Shown here piece after piece: positions 25,438 to 33,615 of a stretch of DNA of 64,000 nt (positions are counted from its first letter, which is position 1; each line of letters begins with the position of its first letter). Origin of the DNA: Rudanella sp031411995 (lineage in GTDB: Bacteria > Bacteroidota > Bacteroidia > Cytophagales > Spirosomataceae). Where the stretch lies: positions 1-64,000 of the forward strand of contig JANOCD010000060.1 of the NCBI GenBank assembly GCA_031411995.1, given 5' to 3'. The translations under genes were made by a program, and so were the position numbers. The notes beneath the pieces were generated by a model, which ran no database searches, was not told the DNA's origin, and saw nothing but the letters and a program-made list of their open reading frames with translations.

Positions 25438-26574
25438 TTACAACGCCATGTGGCGGGTTTCTAATTTATGTTTTGCCAAATCCTTTTTCAATTGATCGGC
25501 CTGTTCCAAAAAACGCTCCCCATCCTTGGTGTCATAGCCATTTTTAATCAGGCCGTTCGCTTCCTCAATGGCCTGATCGGGTCGGTCAAGAAGGTAATAC
25601 AGATTGGCTAAATTATAATAAGCCGAATACCGCATTTTCTGTTCGCGTTTGTCGCTGCCCGCAAATTTGGTTTTCAGGTCCTGGAAATAGGCCATAACAG
25701 GTTGCAGGTTTTGTTCCAGCCGATCCAGCGATTCTGTAGCTGACATCTGCTTGCCGAGTTCCTTAATGGCTTTGATGGCCTCCTGTTGAATGGGGTATTC
25801 AGAATGGCTTTTCGAATCCAGAATCCACAAAAAATCGCTTCCCGTATAAGGCACATACCCATACCAGCGATTCAGATTCTGGTTCATTGTGTTGATACCG
25901 TTCTGAACATAGCCCGCCAGCAGTTCAATCATGATCGACTCTTTATTTTCGTAGACGTACCGGTTCAGATCAGCCAGATTTCTAAACTCTTTGGTGCGCT
26001 GGGTCATGGTGAAGGGAAACGTGCCTGAGTCAACCTGCCGACCTGCAAAACTCGATTGCATGTTCGCATTTTGCAAGAATCGGTTGGAGGCTACCTGCGT
26101 CTGTTTTTTGTCCTCCTGCCGTTGTTCATACTTTGTATTATCGCGGGGACCGGTGATCTGGTATCCGCCCGATGCGCTGTATGTCAACTCATTAGCATAG
26201 TAGGTGATTGTTTCAGTCACCTTACCTTCGCGGTTTTTCCGTTCTTCGGTGCGGGTTTTGGTTTCGCTTTTCTCAAAGCGCACGGCATTGAAGCTGATGG
26301 TGGCACCCACCGTGGGGTTGTCCTCTACTTTTCGGAAACCCGACAGTTGAACCTGGTTATACACGTCTATCGGGGGCATAAGCCTTTTCACAGCCGGGGC
26401 CACATTCACCCGAACACCGTAGGTCCGGTTGGCGGGTTCAAGAAACTCGCGGGGGAGCGTCAGGTAGCTCACCTCAAAATAAAACCGATCCAGATCGACT
26501 TTCTGGGCGAAGCTGGAAAGAGAAACTAACAATAAAAGGACCGGAAGTAAACGGGTAAATGAATACAAACGCAT
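25438..26574 (-). CDS. Secreted protein of unknown function with C-terminal TPR-like helices
   Basis: A 378-residue protein. ATG 26574 gives a textbook signal peptide (MRLYSFTRLLPVLLLLVSLS, cleavage after SFAQ); the upstream frame has no sensible start. The mature N-terminal half is beta-rich, with VDLDRFYFEVSYLTLPREF at its start and a charged linker near 130. The C-terminal third (about 270-378) is helical with a TPR-like pair ending in YYNLANLYYLLDRPDQAIEEAN. The family is not recognised. It lies 31 bases upstream of the OmpA/PD40 gene on the same strand, so the two are probably co-transcribed. Confidence 0.75.
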   Translation of the reverse strand: MRLYSFTRLLPVLLLLVSLSSFAQKVDLDRFYFEVSYLTLPREFLEPANRTYGVRVNVAPAVKRLMPPIDVYNQVQLSGFRKVEDNPTVGATISFNAVRFEKSETKTRTEERKNREGKVTETITYYANELTYSASGGYQITGPRDNTKYEQRQEDKKQTQVASNRFLQNANMQSSFAGRQVDSGTFPFTMTQRTKEFRNLADLNRYVYENKESIMIELLAGYVQNGINTMNQNLNRWYGYVPYTGSDFLWILDSKSHSEYPIQQEAIKAIKELGKQMSATESLDRLEQNLQPVMAYFQDLKTKFAGSDKREQKMRYSAYYNLANLYYLLDRPDQAIEEANGLIKNGYDTKDGERFLEQADQLKKDLAKHKLETRHMAL

Positions 26575-26664
26575 GTTCGAAAGATGGAGGAAGTTTAGTG
26601 ATGTTTGTTGCCAAAGATAACAAAACCCGCCCAACCATGGAACACAATTGTGGGTGAGTGGCGT

Positions 26665-27096
26665 TTAAGGCGTTCCTGCAACCCCATCATCACCCGGTTG
26701 CTGCCGAACCATTTTAAAATCCCGGTGCAGGAACCGCATACCTTTATAGGCAACGGCCGTTGCCGAATCCTGATTTTGGAGGGTAAGAAACAAGTCGAAA
26801 CGGGCATTAGAATCAGGATTGATCAATTCTCCCCCTGTCCATTCGTGACCCGTAAATTTGAGGTTGCTGATAATAATCCGGCCTTTTGCCTGCCCAAATT
26901 TAGTTTTCCAGGAGCCACCAACTTCCGTGATTCGGGCAAAATAGCGGTCGCCCGTTTTAAAAAACTCAATAGTCGACTGGCGGGAGGGTACATACCAGTG
27001 TCCCAACAGCGCATCGGCCGATCGTCGGGGTGGGTCTAATGCCCTTACGTTGGCTGGCCACAGGCCAAGTAGTAAAATTGTAATTAAAATCTTCAT
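26665..27096 (-). CDS. DUF2147 domain-containing secreted protein
   Basis: A 143-residue protein with a signal peptide to about residue 19. The DUF2147 pattern follows: LLGHWYVPSRQSTIEFFKTGDRYFARI, then IIISNLKFTGHEWTGGELINPDSNARF and a final GMRFLHRDFKMVRQ. The family is a small beta-barrel of unknown function found in the periplasm of many Bacteroidota and Proteobacteria. Its gene is separate from its neighbours, with about 90 bases to the next start and 196 bases upstream. The last eight residues look like a degenerate extension. Confidence 0.85.
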   Translation of the reverse strand: MKILITILLLGLWPANVRALDPPRRSADALLGHWYVPSRQSTIEFFKTGDRYFARITEVGGSWKTKFGQAKGRIIISNLKFTGHEWTGGELINPDSNARFDLFLTLQNQDSATAVAYKGMRFLHRDFKMVRQQPGDDGVAGTP

Positions 27097-27292
27097 TGTG
27101 TTGAGTAATTAATAATCAAAAAAATAGCTAATATGTTGCAGCGATCCTCGATTCTGTGGTTTTGTTTGTAAATTAACCAGTAGATGGCTCACAATGATTG
27201 AAAAAATGAGTGTTGGGGACTGGAGAAGCGATGTATTAACTGAATCATAGCCACCCCTTCGGGCAGGACAATAGACGAACTGTATTCAGGCT

Positions 27293-29410
27293 TTACAACT
27301 CTTCAATGTAGGCCCCCTGCTGCCGGACGGAGTAGCACCGGATGCCGCGTTGCCGGGCTTCGAGTAGGAGCCGGTCGGTGAGGGGTGTTTTGTTGGAGTC
27401 ATCGAAAATGATGTGCCGGGCCACCACGCGCCGGTCGAGGTCGGACCATTGCTGCATAGCGTTTCGCCGGATAATGGCATAGTCGACCACGGCGGGGAGT
27501 TGCCAGCGGGTGCGGCCCCGGAGTTTATTGATGAGCAGGACCGTTTTGCCCTGCCATACCCAAAGCGCGTAAGCATCGGTTTGGCGGTATCCCGGAACCG
27601 TTTGCAGGCTGTCCTGTTTGGTATTGCCGACGGTTAAATCACCAATTCCCCAAAGCCCAAAGGTATTTTTGAGGTAGAAATCGAATGAACGCGGATCGTT
27701 GGCCACGTCGAGGTCGGTGAGCAGAATGGATTGACCACCCGATGTGAGGCTGACGGCGGTTTTGTGCGGCAGAAAATGAACGGCCAACCGTTGCTGATTG
27801 CGCCGACTTAGTTCGTCGGAGAGGAGCATACCCATGAGCAACAGGGCTAAACCCGTGGCCAGCCAGCCATAGGATGCCCGACGGACGCGCCAGGCATACA
27901 TGGCGGCCAGAATTACCCCATACAAAATGACCATTTCGAACGCACTGAGCCAAAGCCGTTCCCACAATCCGCCCGGCAATTGGCTGGTTTGGCTCACGCA
28001 TTGATTGAGAAGCCAGGTCATTTTTTGGAGCAGAAAACCTGTCAGATCGCGCAGAAAAGGTATCCAGCACACCGCTAAACTAAACATGGCCAGAGGAAGT
28101 AACCCCGCTACCATGTCCATAACGACGGGGTTCGCCAGCAAGAAATAGGTTGGAAACTGGTGAAAATAATATACCCCCAGCGGAAATGTGGCTAACTGAG
28201 CTACCAGGGCCACCGCCGTAATTTCCCAAATGTGATCGAGAAATTTGTTCTTTATCTCGATCAACTCATACACCGATTCATGCCACAGGCCGATACCCGC
28301 CACCGCAACGTAGGAAAGCTGAAAACCAGCCGAAAACAGGGCGTAGGGATCAAACAGCAGGATAAAAAATGAGGACACTCCCAGCGTGTTCAGGATGTTG
28401 GCTTCACGGTTGGTGGCACTGCCCAAAATCAGCACTGAAAACATCCCCGCCGACCGCAACACGGCGGGCGAAAGGCCCGTGACGAGCGCATAGAACCACA
28501 ACACCACCAATTGGGCAATACCGACGATCAGTTTCTCTTTTCTCGTTTTCGTCCCTTTCCGAAACAGCCCCAGCATCAGCACCATCACGTTGAACAAAAT
28601 GCCCACGTGCAAGCCCGACACCGACAGAACATGCACGGCACCCGCTGCCGAATAGGCTTTGTATAACTCCGGGTCAACATCGTCGCGAACGCCCAGCAAC
28701 ATCGCATTCACAATGCCCGACTCCGCTTTGGAACCCACCTGCCGGGTAAAAACACTGTCGGCAAAAGCGTTCATGGCCGTAGCAAACCGCGTAATCTGAT
28801 TCCGGGGCGCATACCCGATTACGTGCCGCTGATAGGGCCGGAGGTATTGCTGATGGTAGATGCCCTTGTTGCTAAGGTACTGTTTGTAGTCGAACTCAGC
28901 CGGGTTCAGGGGTGGGTCAATGGGGCGGGGTTCGCCAGAAACCAGCCAAACTTCGCCGTAGCGCGGCTTTTTCTGGTTTGTTTTGTCAAGATAAACAATC
29001 ACGCGCCCGCTCTGCGGTTGCCAGCCAGTCCGGTCTGTTTGTGCCTTGCTGATTTCCAGCTCTACCCGATAGGTTTTGGCCCTCTCTTCGGGTAGCCCGT
29101 CAATTACACCCACGTAGGCCCGGAGCGAATCGGTGAGGTGAACGATATTGTCGGGGTGGGTGCGGGGCGTGTGGTGACTGGTTGTGAACCAGCCCATCAG
29201 AATCGCCAGGGTCACCAGGCCAAACCACATGCCCAGACTGCGAAAGCCGGGGGTCTGATGATGAGCCTGTTGCCACCAACCCCCTACAAAAAAAACGATG
29301 CCCAACACTCCGGTTGCTATAGCGAAGTAATGGGCAGTAGGAAAATAATAATAACCGATAATGCCAGCGACCAAAGCCAGCGCGAAGCGGGCAAAGGGCG
29401 CGCTTTTCAT
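27293..29410 (-). CDS. comEC: ComEC/Rec2-family DNA-uptake channel protein
   Basis: A 705-residue polytopic protein. The N-terminal DUF4131 region has two helices then an OB-like soluble segment. The Competence domain follows: AVHVLSVSGLHVGILFNV (HVLSVSGLH signature near 255-265), then TGLSPAVLRSAGMFSVLILG and FDPYALFSAGFQLSYVAVAGI. The C-terminal part after about 520 is a short remnant of the metallo-beta-lactamase-like region and lacks the HxHxDH metal motif. This is usual for many Bacteroidota versions. In known systems ComEC carries single-stranded DNA across the inner membrane. It overlaps the upstream GNAT gene by 4 bases. Confidence 0.9.
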   Translation of the reverse strand: MKSAPFARFALALVAGIIGYYYFPTAHYFAIATGVLGIVFFVGGWWQQAHHQTPGFRSLGMWFGLVTLAILMGWFTTSHHTPRTHPDNIVHLTDSLRAYVGVIDGLPEERAKTYRVELEISKAQTDRTGWQPQSGRVIVYLDKTNQKKPRYGEVWLVSGEPRPIDPPLNPAEFDYKQYLSNKGIYHQQYLRPYQRHVIGYAPRNQITRFATAMNAFADSVFTRQVGSKAESGIVNAMLLGVRDDVDPELYKAYSAAGAVHVLSVSGLHVGILFNVMVLMLGLFRKGTKTRKEKLIVGIAQLVVLWFYALVTGLSPAVLRSAGMFSVLILGSATNREANILNTLGVSSFFILLFDPYALFSAGFQLSYVAVAGIGLWHESVYELIEIKNKFLDHIWEITAVALVAQLATFPLGVYYFHQFPTYFLLANPVVMDMVAGLLPLAMFSLAVCWIPFLRDLTGFLLQKMTWLLNQCVSQTSQLPGGLWERLWLSAFEMVILYGVILAAMYAWRVRRASYGWLATGLALLLMGMLLSDELSRRNQQRLAVHFLPHKTAVSLTSGGQSILLTDLDVANDPRSFDFYLKNTFGLWGIGDLTVGNTKQDSLQTVPGYRQTDAYALWVWQGKTVLLINKLRGRTRWQLPAVVDYAIIRRNAMQQWSDLDRRVVARHIIFDDSNKTPLTDRLLLEARQRGIRCYSVRQQGAYIEEL

Positions 29411-29874
29411 GCGTGTGAGTAGGCCGATCCGGGCAAAACCATCTTATAATGTTGAATAGCACACTCTTCAAACATCGCCCCAACCGCCTTAAAACCAAAT
29501 GATTCGTAAAGGGGCATCGCTGATACCTGGGCGTGTAAATAAATGGACTCGATAGGTTCGGGCTGTAGGCTGAAGACATCGTCTAAAACCGCTTTCACCA
29601 ATGCTTTTCCCACGCCTTTGCCCCTGAATTTTTTTCTGACCGCAAAACGCTCTAGTTTGATGCCTTTGCTGGTGCGTCGCCAACGGGCTGTGCCACATGG
29701 AGTTGACGTTCCTTTTCTGCCTTCATAATGGGCCAGAAAATGGCGGCTTATGGTTTCAAATTCGTCGTATTCCTCTTCAGTCGGCACCTTTTGCTCGTCC
29801 ACAAACACATCTCGACGAATAGCAAAAGCCTCATTAAGATCAGTAGGGGACGATATCGGTTGAACGTAAATCAT
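29407..29874 (-). CDS. GNAT-family N-acetyltransferase
   Basis: A 155-residue acetyltransferase of the ElaA/YjcF-like branch: FAIRRDVFVDEQKVPTEEEYDEFE near the N-terminus, then LERFAVRKKFRGKGVGKALV carrying the acetyl-CoA pyrophosphate loop (R-x-x-G-x-G/A). IYLHAQVSAMPLYESFGF is the usual C-terminal strand and helix. The substrate is unknown. It overlaps comEC by 4 bases and lies one base downstream of the protease gene's stop, so it sits in a compact minus-strand run. Confidence 0.9.
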   Translation of the reverse strand: MIYVQPISSPTDLNEAFAIRRDVFVDEQKVPTEEEYDEFETISRHFLAHYEGRKGTSTPCGTARWRRTSKGIKLERFAVRKKFRGKGVGKALVKAVLDDVFSLQPEPIESIYLHAQVSAMPLYESFGFKAVGAMFEECAIQHYKMVLPGSAYSHA

Positions 29875-29875
29875 A

Positions 29876-31204
29876 TCAATTTACCAGTAAACGGGTAGCC
29901 GCTTTTTCACTTCCAGCGATTGCCCGGACAAGATACATACCTTTAGGCAAACCACTAACCGAAACAGAAACGCGGGTGCTGACGGTGGTTGACAGGTTTT
30001 GGGTTCGCACCAATTTACCACTTAGATCCAACAAGTCAACCCTCAAAGCCTTTGCCCCTTTGAACCGGATTTCGGCTGTGGCTTCAACCTGGGCAGGGTT
30101 GGGTAACATCGAAATCGTTAATTGTTCACTTTCGCCAAGCGGTCCGTTTGCATTGACAATTAATTGCCGCCGACGGGGACTGACGGCCAACACGGCCCGC
30201 ATCCGTGACCGCTGCCCAATCGTAAACATATTCATGCACACGTCGGGCGAATAATCCATGTAGTTCTCAACCAGATTTTTGGTGCGTTTACCCGGTATGC
30301 ACTCCGAGAAAATTGGGCCGCAGCCCGTGCTGGTGTTTCCGTTCAAGGTGGGGGGGGTGTCATAAATGTAATCGTCTCCACAATCTGAAAAGCCCCAGGT
30401 ATGAAAAAGCCCCAGCCAATGCCCAACTTCGTGCGTGGTGGTGCGACCTTGACAATATAGTTTGTAGCTCGGTGTACAATTGCTGGCACCGAAAATGGTA
30501 TAGGAAATCACAACTCCGTCAATCTTCTCATCGGCAGTGTCGGGCAGTGCTTTCAACGTGTCGGCGGCAAGCGGTAATTGTCCGTAGCCAATTGTTAACC
30601 CCTCCAGGTTGGTCACCCAAATGTTCAGATACCGGTCGGAAGGCCAGTATGAAAGGTCGGATAGGAGTTTAAGATCGTCATACGTATACGGATCGAACTT
30701 TACCTTTTTGTCGTAAAATTTGCGCACAATACCATTGCTTTGCTGCCCCTGCGGATCAGTTTGGGCCAGGTAAAACTCGATCCCTGTGTCGGAACCTACC
30801 GGGCTGGAATTGAAGCCGTTGGTGCCCGCTTTGCGCCGGTAATCTTCGTTCAGCACCCGAAGCTGCGACTGAATCTGTTCATCGGAAATGTTGGGGTTGT
30901 TAGCCCCGCCCACAAAGTTCGACGAGTTATTATGCACCACATGCACCACCACCGGAATACGGTAGACCACATCGTCGGCGGCTTGCCGGGCACCAAAACC
31001 CTGTTGCACCTGCCTGATTTTCTGTTCCAGGGCTTCCATCTGAAACTGCCGGGCAGGATTACGTTGTCGGAGCATTTGCTCCACACCCGCACTCGCACAC
31101 CGTTCTGTGTGAACGTGCGGGGTGTTTATGCCCGGCGTTTGCGCCTGAGCGGAAACAACAAAGCCGACCAGCAAAAGCAGGCCGGCTGTTGTCCGAAATA
31201 TCAT
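29876..31204 (-). CDS. Secreted M43 (pappalysin-like) zinc metalloprotease with type IX sorting domain
   Basis: A 442-residue protease (449 if started at 31225, which overlaps phoH). ATG 31204 follows the phoH stop by one base and gives a compact signal peptide ending SAQAQ. The zinc site HEVGHWLGLFH matches HExxHxxGxxH of M43 enzymes, preceded by RTTT and followed by the Met-turn VENYMDYSPDVCMNMFT. DVVYRIPVVVHVVHNN is the usual start of the catalytic domain. The last about 75 residues (SMLPNPAQ ... LPKGMYLVRA) form a type-A T9SS C-terminal domain, so the protein is probably exported across the outer membrane and sorted by the type IX system. An eight-G run lies at 30350-30357. Confidence 0.9.
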   Translation of the reverse strand: MIFRTTAGLLLLVGFVVSAQAQTPGINTPHVHTERCASAGVEQMLRQRNPARQFQMEALEQKIRQVQQGFGARQAADDVVYRIPVVVHVVHNNSSNFVGGANNPNISDEQIQSQLRVLNEDYRRKAGTNGFNSSPVGSDTGIEFYLAQTDPQGQQSNGIVRKFYDKKVKFDPYTYDDLKLLSDLSYWPSDRYLNIWVTNLEGLTIGYGQLPLAADTLKALPDTADEKIDGVVISYTIFGASNCTPSYKLYCQGRTTTHEVGHWLGLFHTWGFSDCGDDYIYDTPPTLNGNTSTGCGPIFSECIPGKRTKNLVENYMDYSPDVCMNMFTIGQRSRMRAVLAVSPRRRQLIVNANGPLGESEQLTISMLPNPAQVEATAEIRFKGAKALRVDLLDLSGKLVRTQNLSTTVSTRVSVSVSGLPKGMYLVRAIAGSEKAATRLLVN

Positions 31205-31205
31205 T

Positions 31206-32165
31206 CTATTGCCCGGCTTCTTCATACGCGGCTATAATCTCTTTCACTAAGCGGTGGCGTACTACATCGCGGCCATCCAGTTCCACAAATGCAATACCTT
31301 TAATTTTTTGCAACAAATTGGCCGACTCGATCAGGCCTGATTTCTGCTTTTGGGGCAAGTCAATCTGGGAGCGGTCGCCGGTGATAATTGCTTTTGAGGT
31401 TGGCCCCATCCGTGTCAAAAACATCTTCATCTGCATGGGCGTAGTGTTTTGGGCTTCGTCTAACAGAATAAAGGCATTGTTGAGCGTTCGTCCACGCATA
31501 TAGGCGAGGGGGGCAATCTCAATAATTCGATTTTCGGTGTAAAACTTCAATTTTTCTGCCGGAATCATATCATCCAGCGCATCATAAATTGGCCGGAGAT
31601 AGGGGTCGATCTTTTCTTTAAGGTCGCCCGGTAGAAAACCAAGATTTTCGCCCGCTTCCACCGCCGGGCGCGTAATGATAATCTTTTTGACCTCCTTGTT
31701 TTTTAGTGCCCGCACCGCAATGGCCACCGCCGTATAGGTTTTGCCCGTACCAGCCGGACCGATGGCAAACACTAAATCGTGGGTTTCAGCGGCTTCAACC
31801 AGCTTTTTTTGATTGGCCGTTTTCGCCCTGACCACCACGCCTTTGGTGCCATACACCAGTACGTCTTCATCGTTACCAATGTTGACGGGCAGTGGCCCTT
31901 CGCCACTGATGCTGGAGCCGGTCAGGTAAGTTTCCACGTTTTCGTGGGTCAGTTTACCATATTTCTGAAAGTGTTCCAACAATGAGTTCAGTACATCGGA
32001 GATACGGCTGATTTCGGGTGTAGTGCCCTTGATGCGAATTTCGTTGCCGCGCGAAATAATGCGGCTCATCGGAAAAGCAGCGGCAACCTGCTTAATGTTG
32101 GTGTTTTCAACGCCCAAAAAGTCGATGAGCGAAACGTTGTCTAAGGTGATTACTTTTTCGACCAA
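31206..32165 (-). CDS. phoH: PhoH-family ATPase
   Basis: A 319-residue cytoplasmic P-loop NTPase. The Walker A GPAGTGKT is at 136-143 and the Walker B FILLDEAQN near 225-233; TRPAVEAGENLGFLPGD and GDRSQIDLP are further family blocks. The N-terminal about 100 residues form the usual small KH-like lead domain. PhoH proteins are linked to RNA metabolism and phosphate stress in other bacteria. The protease gene downstream begins one base after the stop. No Pho-box was recognised upstream. Confidence 0.92.
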   Translation of the reverse strand: MVEKVITLDNVSLIDFLGVENTNIKQVAAAFPMSRIISRGNEIRIKGTTPEISRISDVLNSLLEHFQKYGKLTHENVETYLTGSSISGEGPLPVNIGNDEDVLVYGTKGVVVRAKTANQKKLVEAAETHDLVFAIGPAGTGKTYTAVAIAVRALKNKEVKKIIITRPAVEAGENLGFLPGDLKEKIDPYLRPIYDALDDMIPAEKLKFYTENRIIEIAPLAYMRGRTLNNAFILLDEAQNTTPMQMKMFLTRMGPTSKAIITGDRSQIDLPQKQKSGLIESANLLQKIKGIAFVELDGRDVVRHRLVKEIIAAYEEAGQ

Positions 32166-32365
32166 ACGGATTCTGTAGTTTAAGGTATTGGTAATTGAGT
32201 AAAACTGTGTTTAGCCACTAAATATAAATAGCGGTGTCGATTGAACAACATTTTTTTATAAAAAAACACTCAAAAACTCCTGAGCGGACAACCGCTATAA
32301 TGCTCCGAACTCAATTGAACGTCGTATATGTTTTTGGTTATGTCGGGCAACGATGGGCAGCAAAA

Positions 32366-32396
32366 ATCCCCGGCTACCACAAAGGCAAGCGGGGAT
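32366..32396 (-). terminator. Intrinsic terminator of the DUF4142 gene
   Basis: Read on the minus strand, ATCCCCG pairs with CGGGGAT across a GC-containing loop that can extend the stem (GCC/GGT). A TTTTT run (complement of 32362-32366) follows immediately. It lies 23 bases after the DUF4142 stop and ahead of phoH, so the two are separate transcripts. Confidence 0.75.
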
Positions 32397-32418
32397 CAAT
32401 GCAAGCTACTCAAATGTA

Positions 32419-32994
32419 CTATTGCATATTCTTGTCGATCATTGTGATTCGCTCGAGATGCTTTTGCAAAGTCGGCAGTGTTTTACCAGCAAAGGTCTTC
32501 AGCTCGGGGTCTTCGCCCGCAATGCTGGTTTCCTGAAACAATTTCACATCTTTTTCGTGGTCTTCAACCATTGCATCTACGTATTTTTTATCAAACTCCG
32601 CGCCTGACAGTTTAGCCAGTTCGTCCACATCTTCCTGCTCATCTTTGCCCAATGTGGCAGGCAGCGTAATGTTTTTGCGGGCGGCAATTGCCTTCAGTTC
32701 TTCGCTGACGGCCATATGGTCTTTCATCATCATAGCCGCAAACTCCTTCACATCTTTGCTGGTCGCTTTTTCCTGCGCCATTTTGGCCAGTTCCATCTCG
32801 AACATACCGCCGTTAGCCGCTTTCACGGCAAAGTCGTTTTCGTCGTCTTTTTCGCCCGTACCAGCCTGTTCTTTCAGGTCGTTGGCATCATTAGCGTTTT
32901 CCACGCTATCGTCGGAGTTGCGTTTGTTTTCGTTACACGCTTGGAAAGTACACGCGCTGAGGGCCAGAAACAGGCACAAACTGATCGTTTTCAT
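32419..32994 (-). CDS. DUF4142-domain lipoprotein
   Basis: A 191-residue protein with a lipoprotein-type signal; two Cys follow the hydrophobic core (LALSACTFQAC), with the lipobox most likely LSAC. A low-complexity Asn/Asp/Glu linker runs to about residue 55. The ferritin-like helical DUF4142 domain comes next: MFEMELAKMAQEKATSKDVKEFAAMMMKDH, then ATLGKDEQEDVDELAKLSGAEFDKKYVDAMVEDHEKD. The domain is frequent in Bacteroidota envelopes and its biochemical role is unknown. It has its own terminator downstream. Confidence 0.9.
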   Translation of the reverse strand: MKTISLCLFLALSACTFQACNENKRNSDDSVENANDANDLKEQAGTGEKDDENDFAVKAANGGMFEMELAKMAQEKATSKDVKEFAAMMMKDHMAVSEELKAIAARKNITLPATLGKDEQEDVDELAKLSGAEFDKKYVDAMVEDHEKDVKLFQETSIAGEDPELKTFAGKTLPTLQKHLERITMIDKNMQ

Positions 32995-33027
32995 AGTGTT
33001 GAGATTTATGATTGGTACTAAAACAAC

Positions 33028-33219
33028 TTACACATTCGTGCGGCCTCTTCCACCAAATAATTTGGAGACAAGCCAGATTACCAGGGCAATGCCCAGTATG
33101 AGTCCAATGATGCCTGTCCAGGCACCAGCCTCAAAAATATCGCCGATGACAGAACAGCTACTCAGCGCAAGCGTGAGAAGAAAAAGAACAGTGATTGATA
33201 AAAAGCGTTGAGTTATCAT
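33028..33219 (-). CDS. Small lipoprotein with one membrane helix
   Basis: A 63-residue protein starting at ATG 33219. The signal ends LALSSCS, a lipobox, and is followed by VIGDIFEAGAWTGIIGLILG and a C-terminal helix VIWLVSKLFGG ending in basic residues. Short proteins with this C-S-V-I-G-x-I-F-x-A-G pattern are conserved in Cytophagales; function unknown. It lies directly upstream of the DUF4142 lipoprotein gene on the same strand and may share its transcript. Confidence 0.75.
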   Translation of the reverse strand: MITQRFLSITVLFLLTLALSSCSVIGDIFEAGAWTGIIGLILGIALVIWLVSKLFGGRGRTNV

Positions 33220-33264
33220 AATACATAACTGTTGAAAAGTGAGAACTATACGGAAAACAGTCAC

Positions 33265-33615
33265 TCCTGCTTAATGTTCAGAAAATGAGGGAAAGGGAAT
33301 GGTGAGGGGTGAAGTGTTGACGCATAATTAGCTTTCGCCATTCACTCTTCACTTTTAAACCTTCCCTCCCTTTTACTGTCTTAGAAATACGTGATTGAAA
33401 TTGCATTTCACCAAGCCTTTGCTATGACAGTGAATTTGGGGTATTCTTTCATCGGGTAGGGCAGAAGAGACGATTGGCAGTCTCTGATAAGCCCATTGAG
33501 TGGGTTCTTTGGCGGTTATTTTCATTTTACGGAAAAATTTTGTATATTTGTCTATATCGTTCTGTCTCCTCAAAATATGGAGCGAAATAGAAATTTTTTG
33601 TGAAACCCCTCTAAC
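33265..33615. promoter_or_regulatory. gyrA leader region with -7 box and a degenerate palindrome
   Basis: No gene is convincing here. At 33543-33550 TATATTTG matches the Bacteroidota -7 promoter element TAnnTTTG on the plus strand, about 65 bases before the gyrA ATG; a good -33 TTTG is not obvious at the expected spacing. At 33300-33380 GGGTGAAGTG faces CACTCTTCACTT and flanking GGGAAAGG faces CCTTCCC. This is an inverted repeat of the same style as the one inside the GT39 gene. Confidence 0.5.

Noticed and set aside
33373..33573. 66-residue minus-strand frame in the gyrA leader
   Set aside because: It overlaps the gyrA -7 promoter box and a repeat, and has no family-like features.
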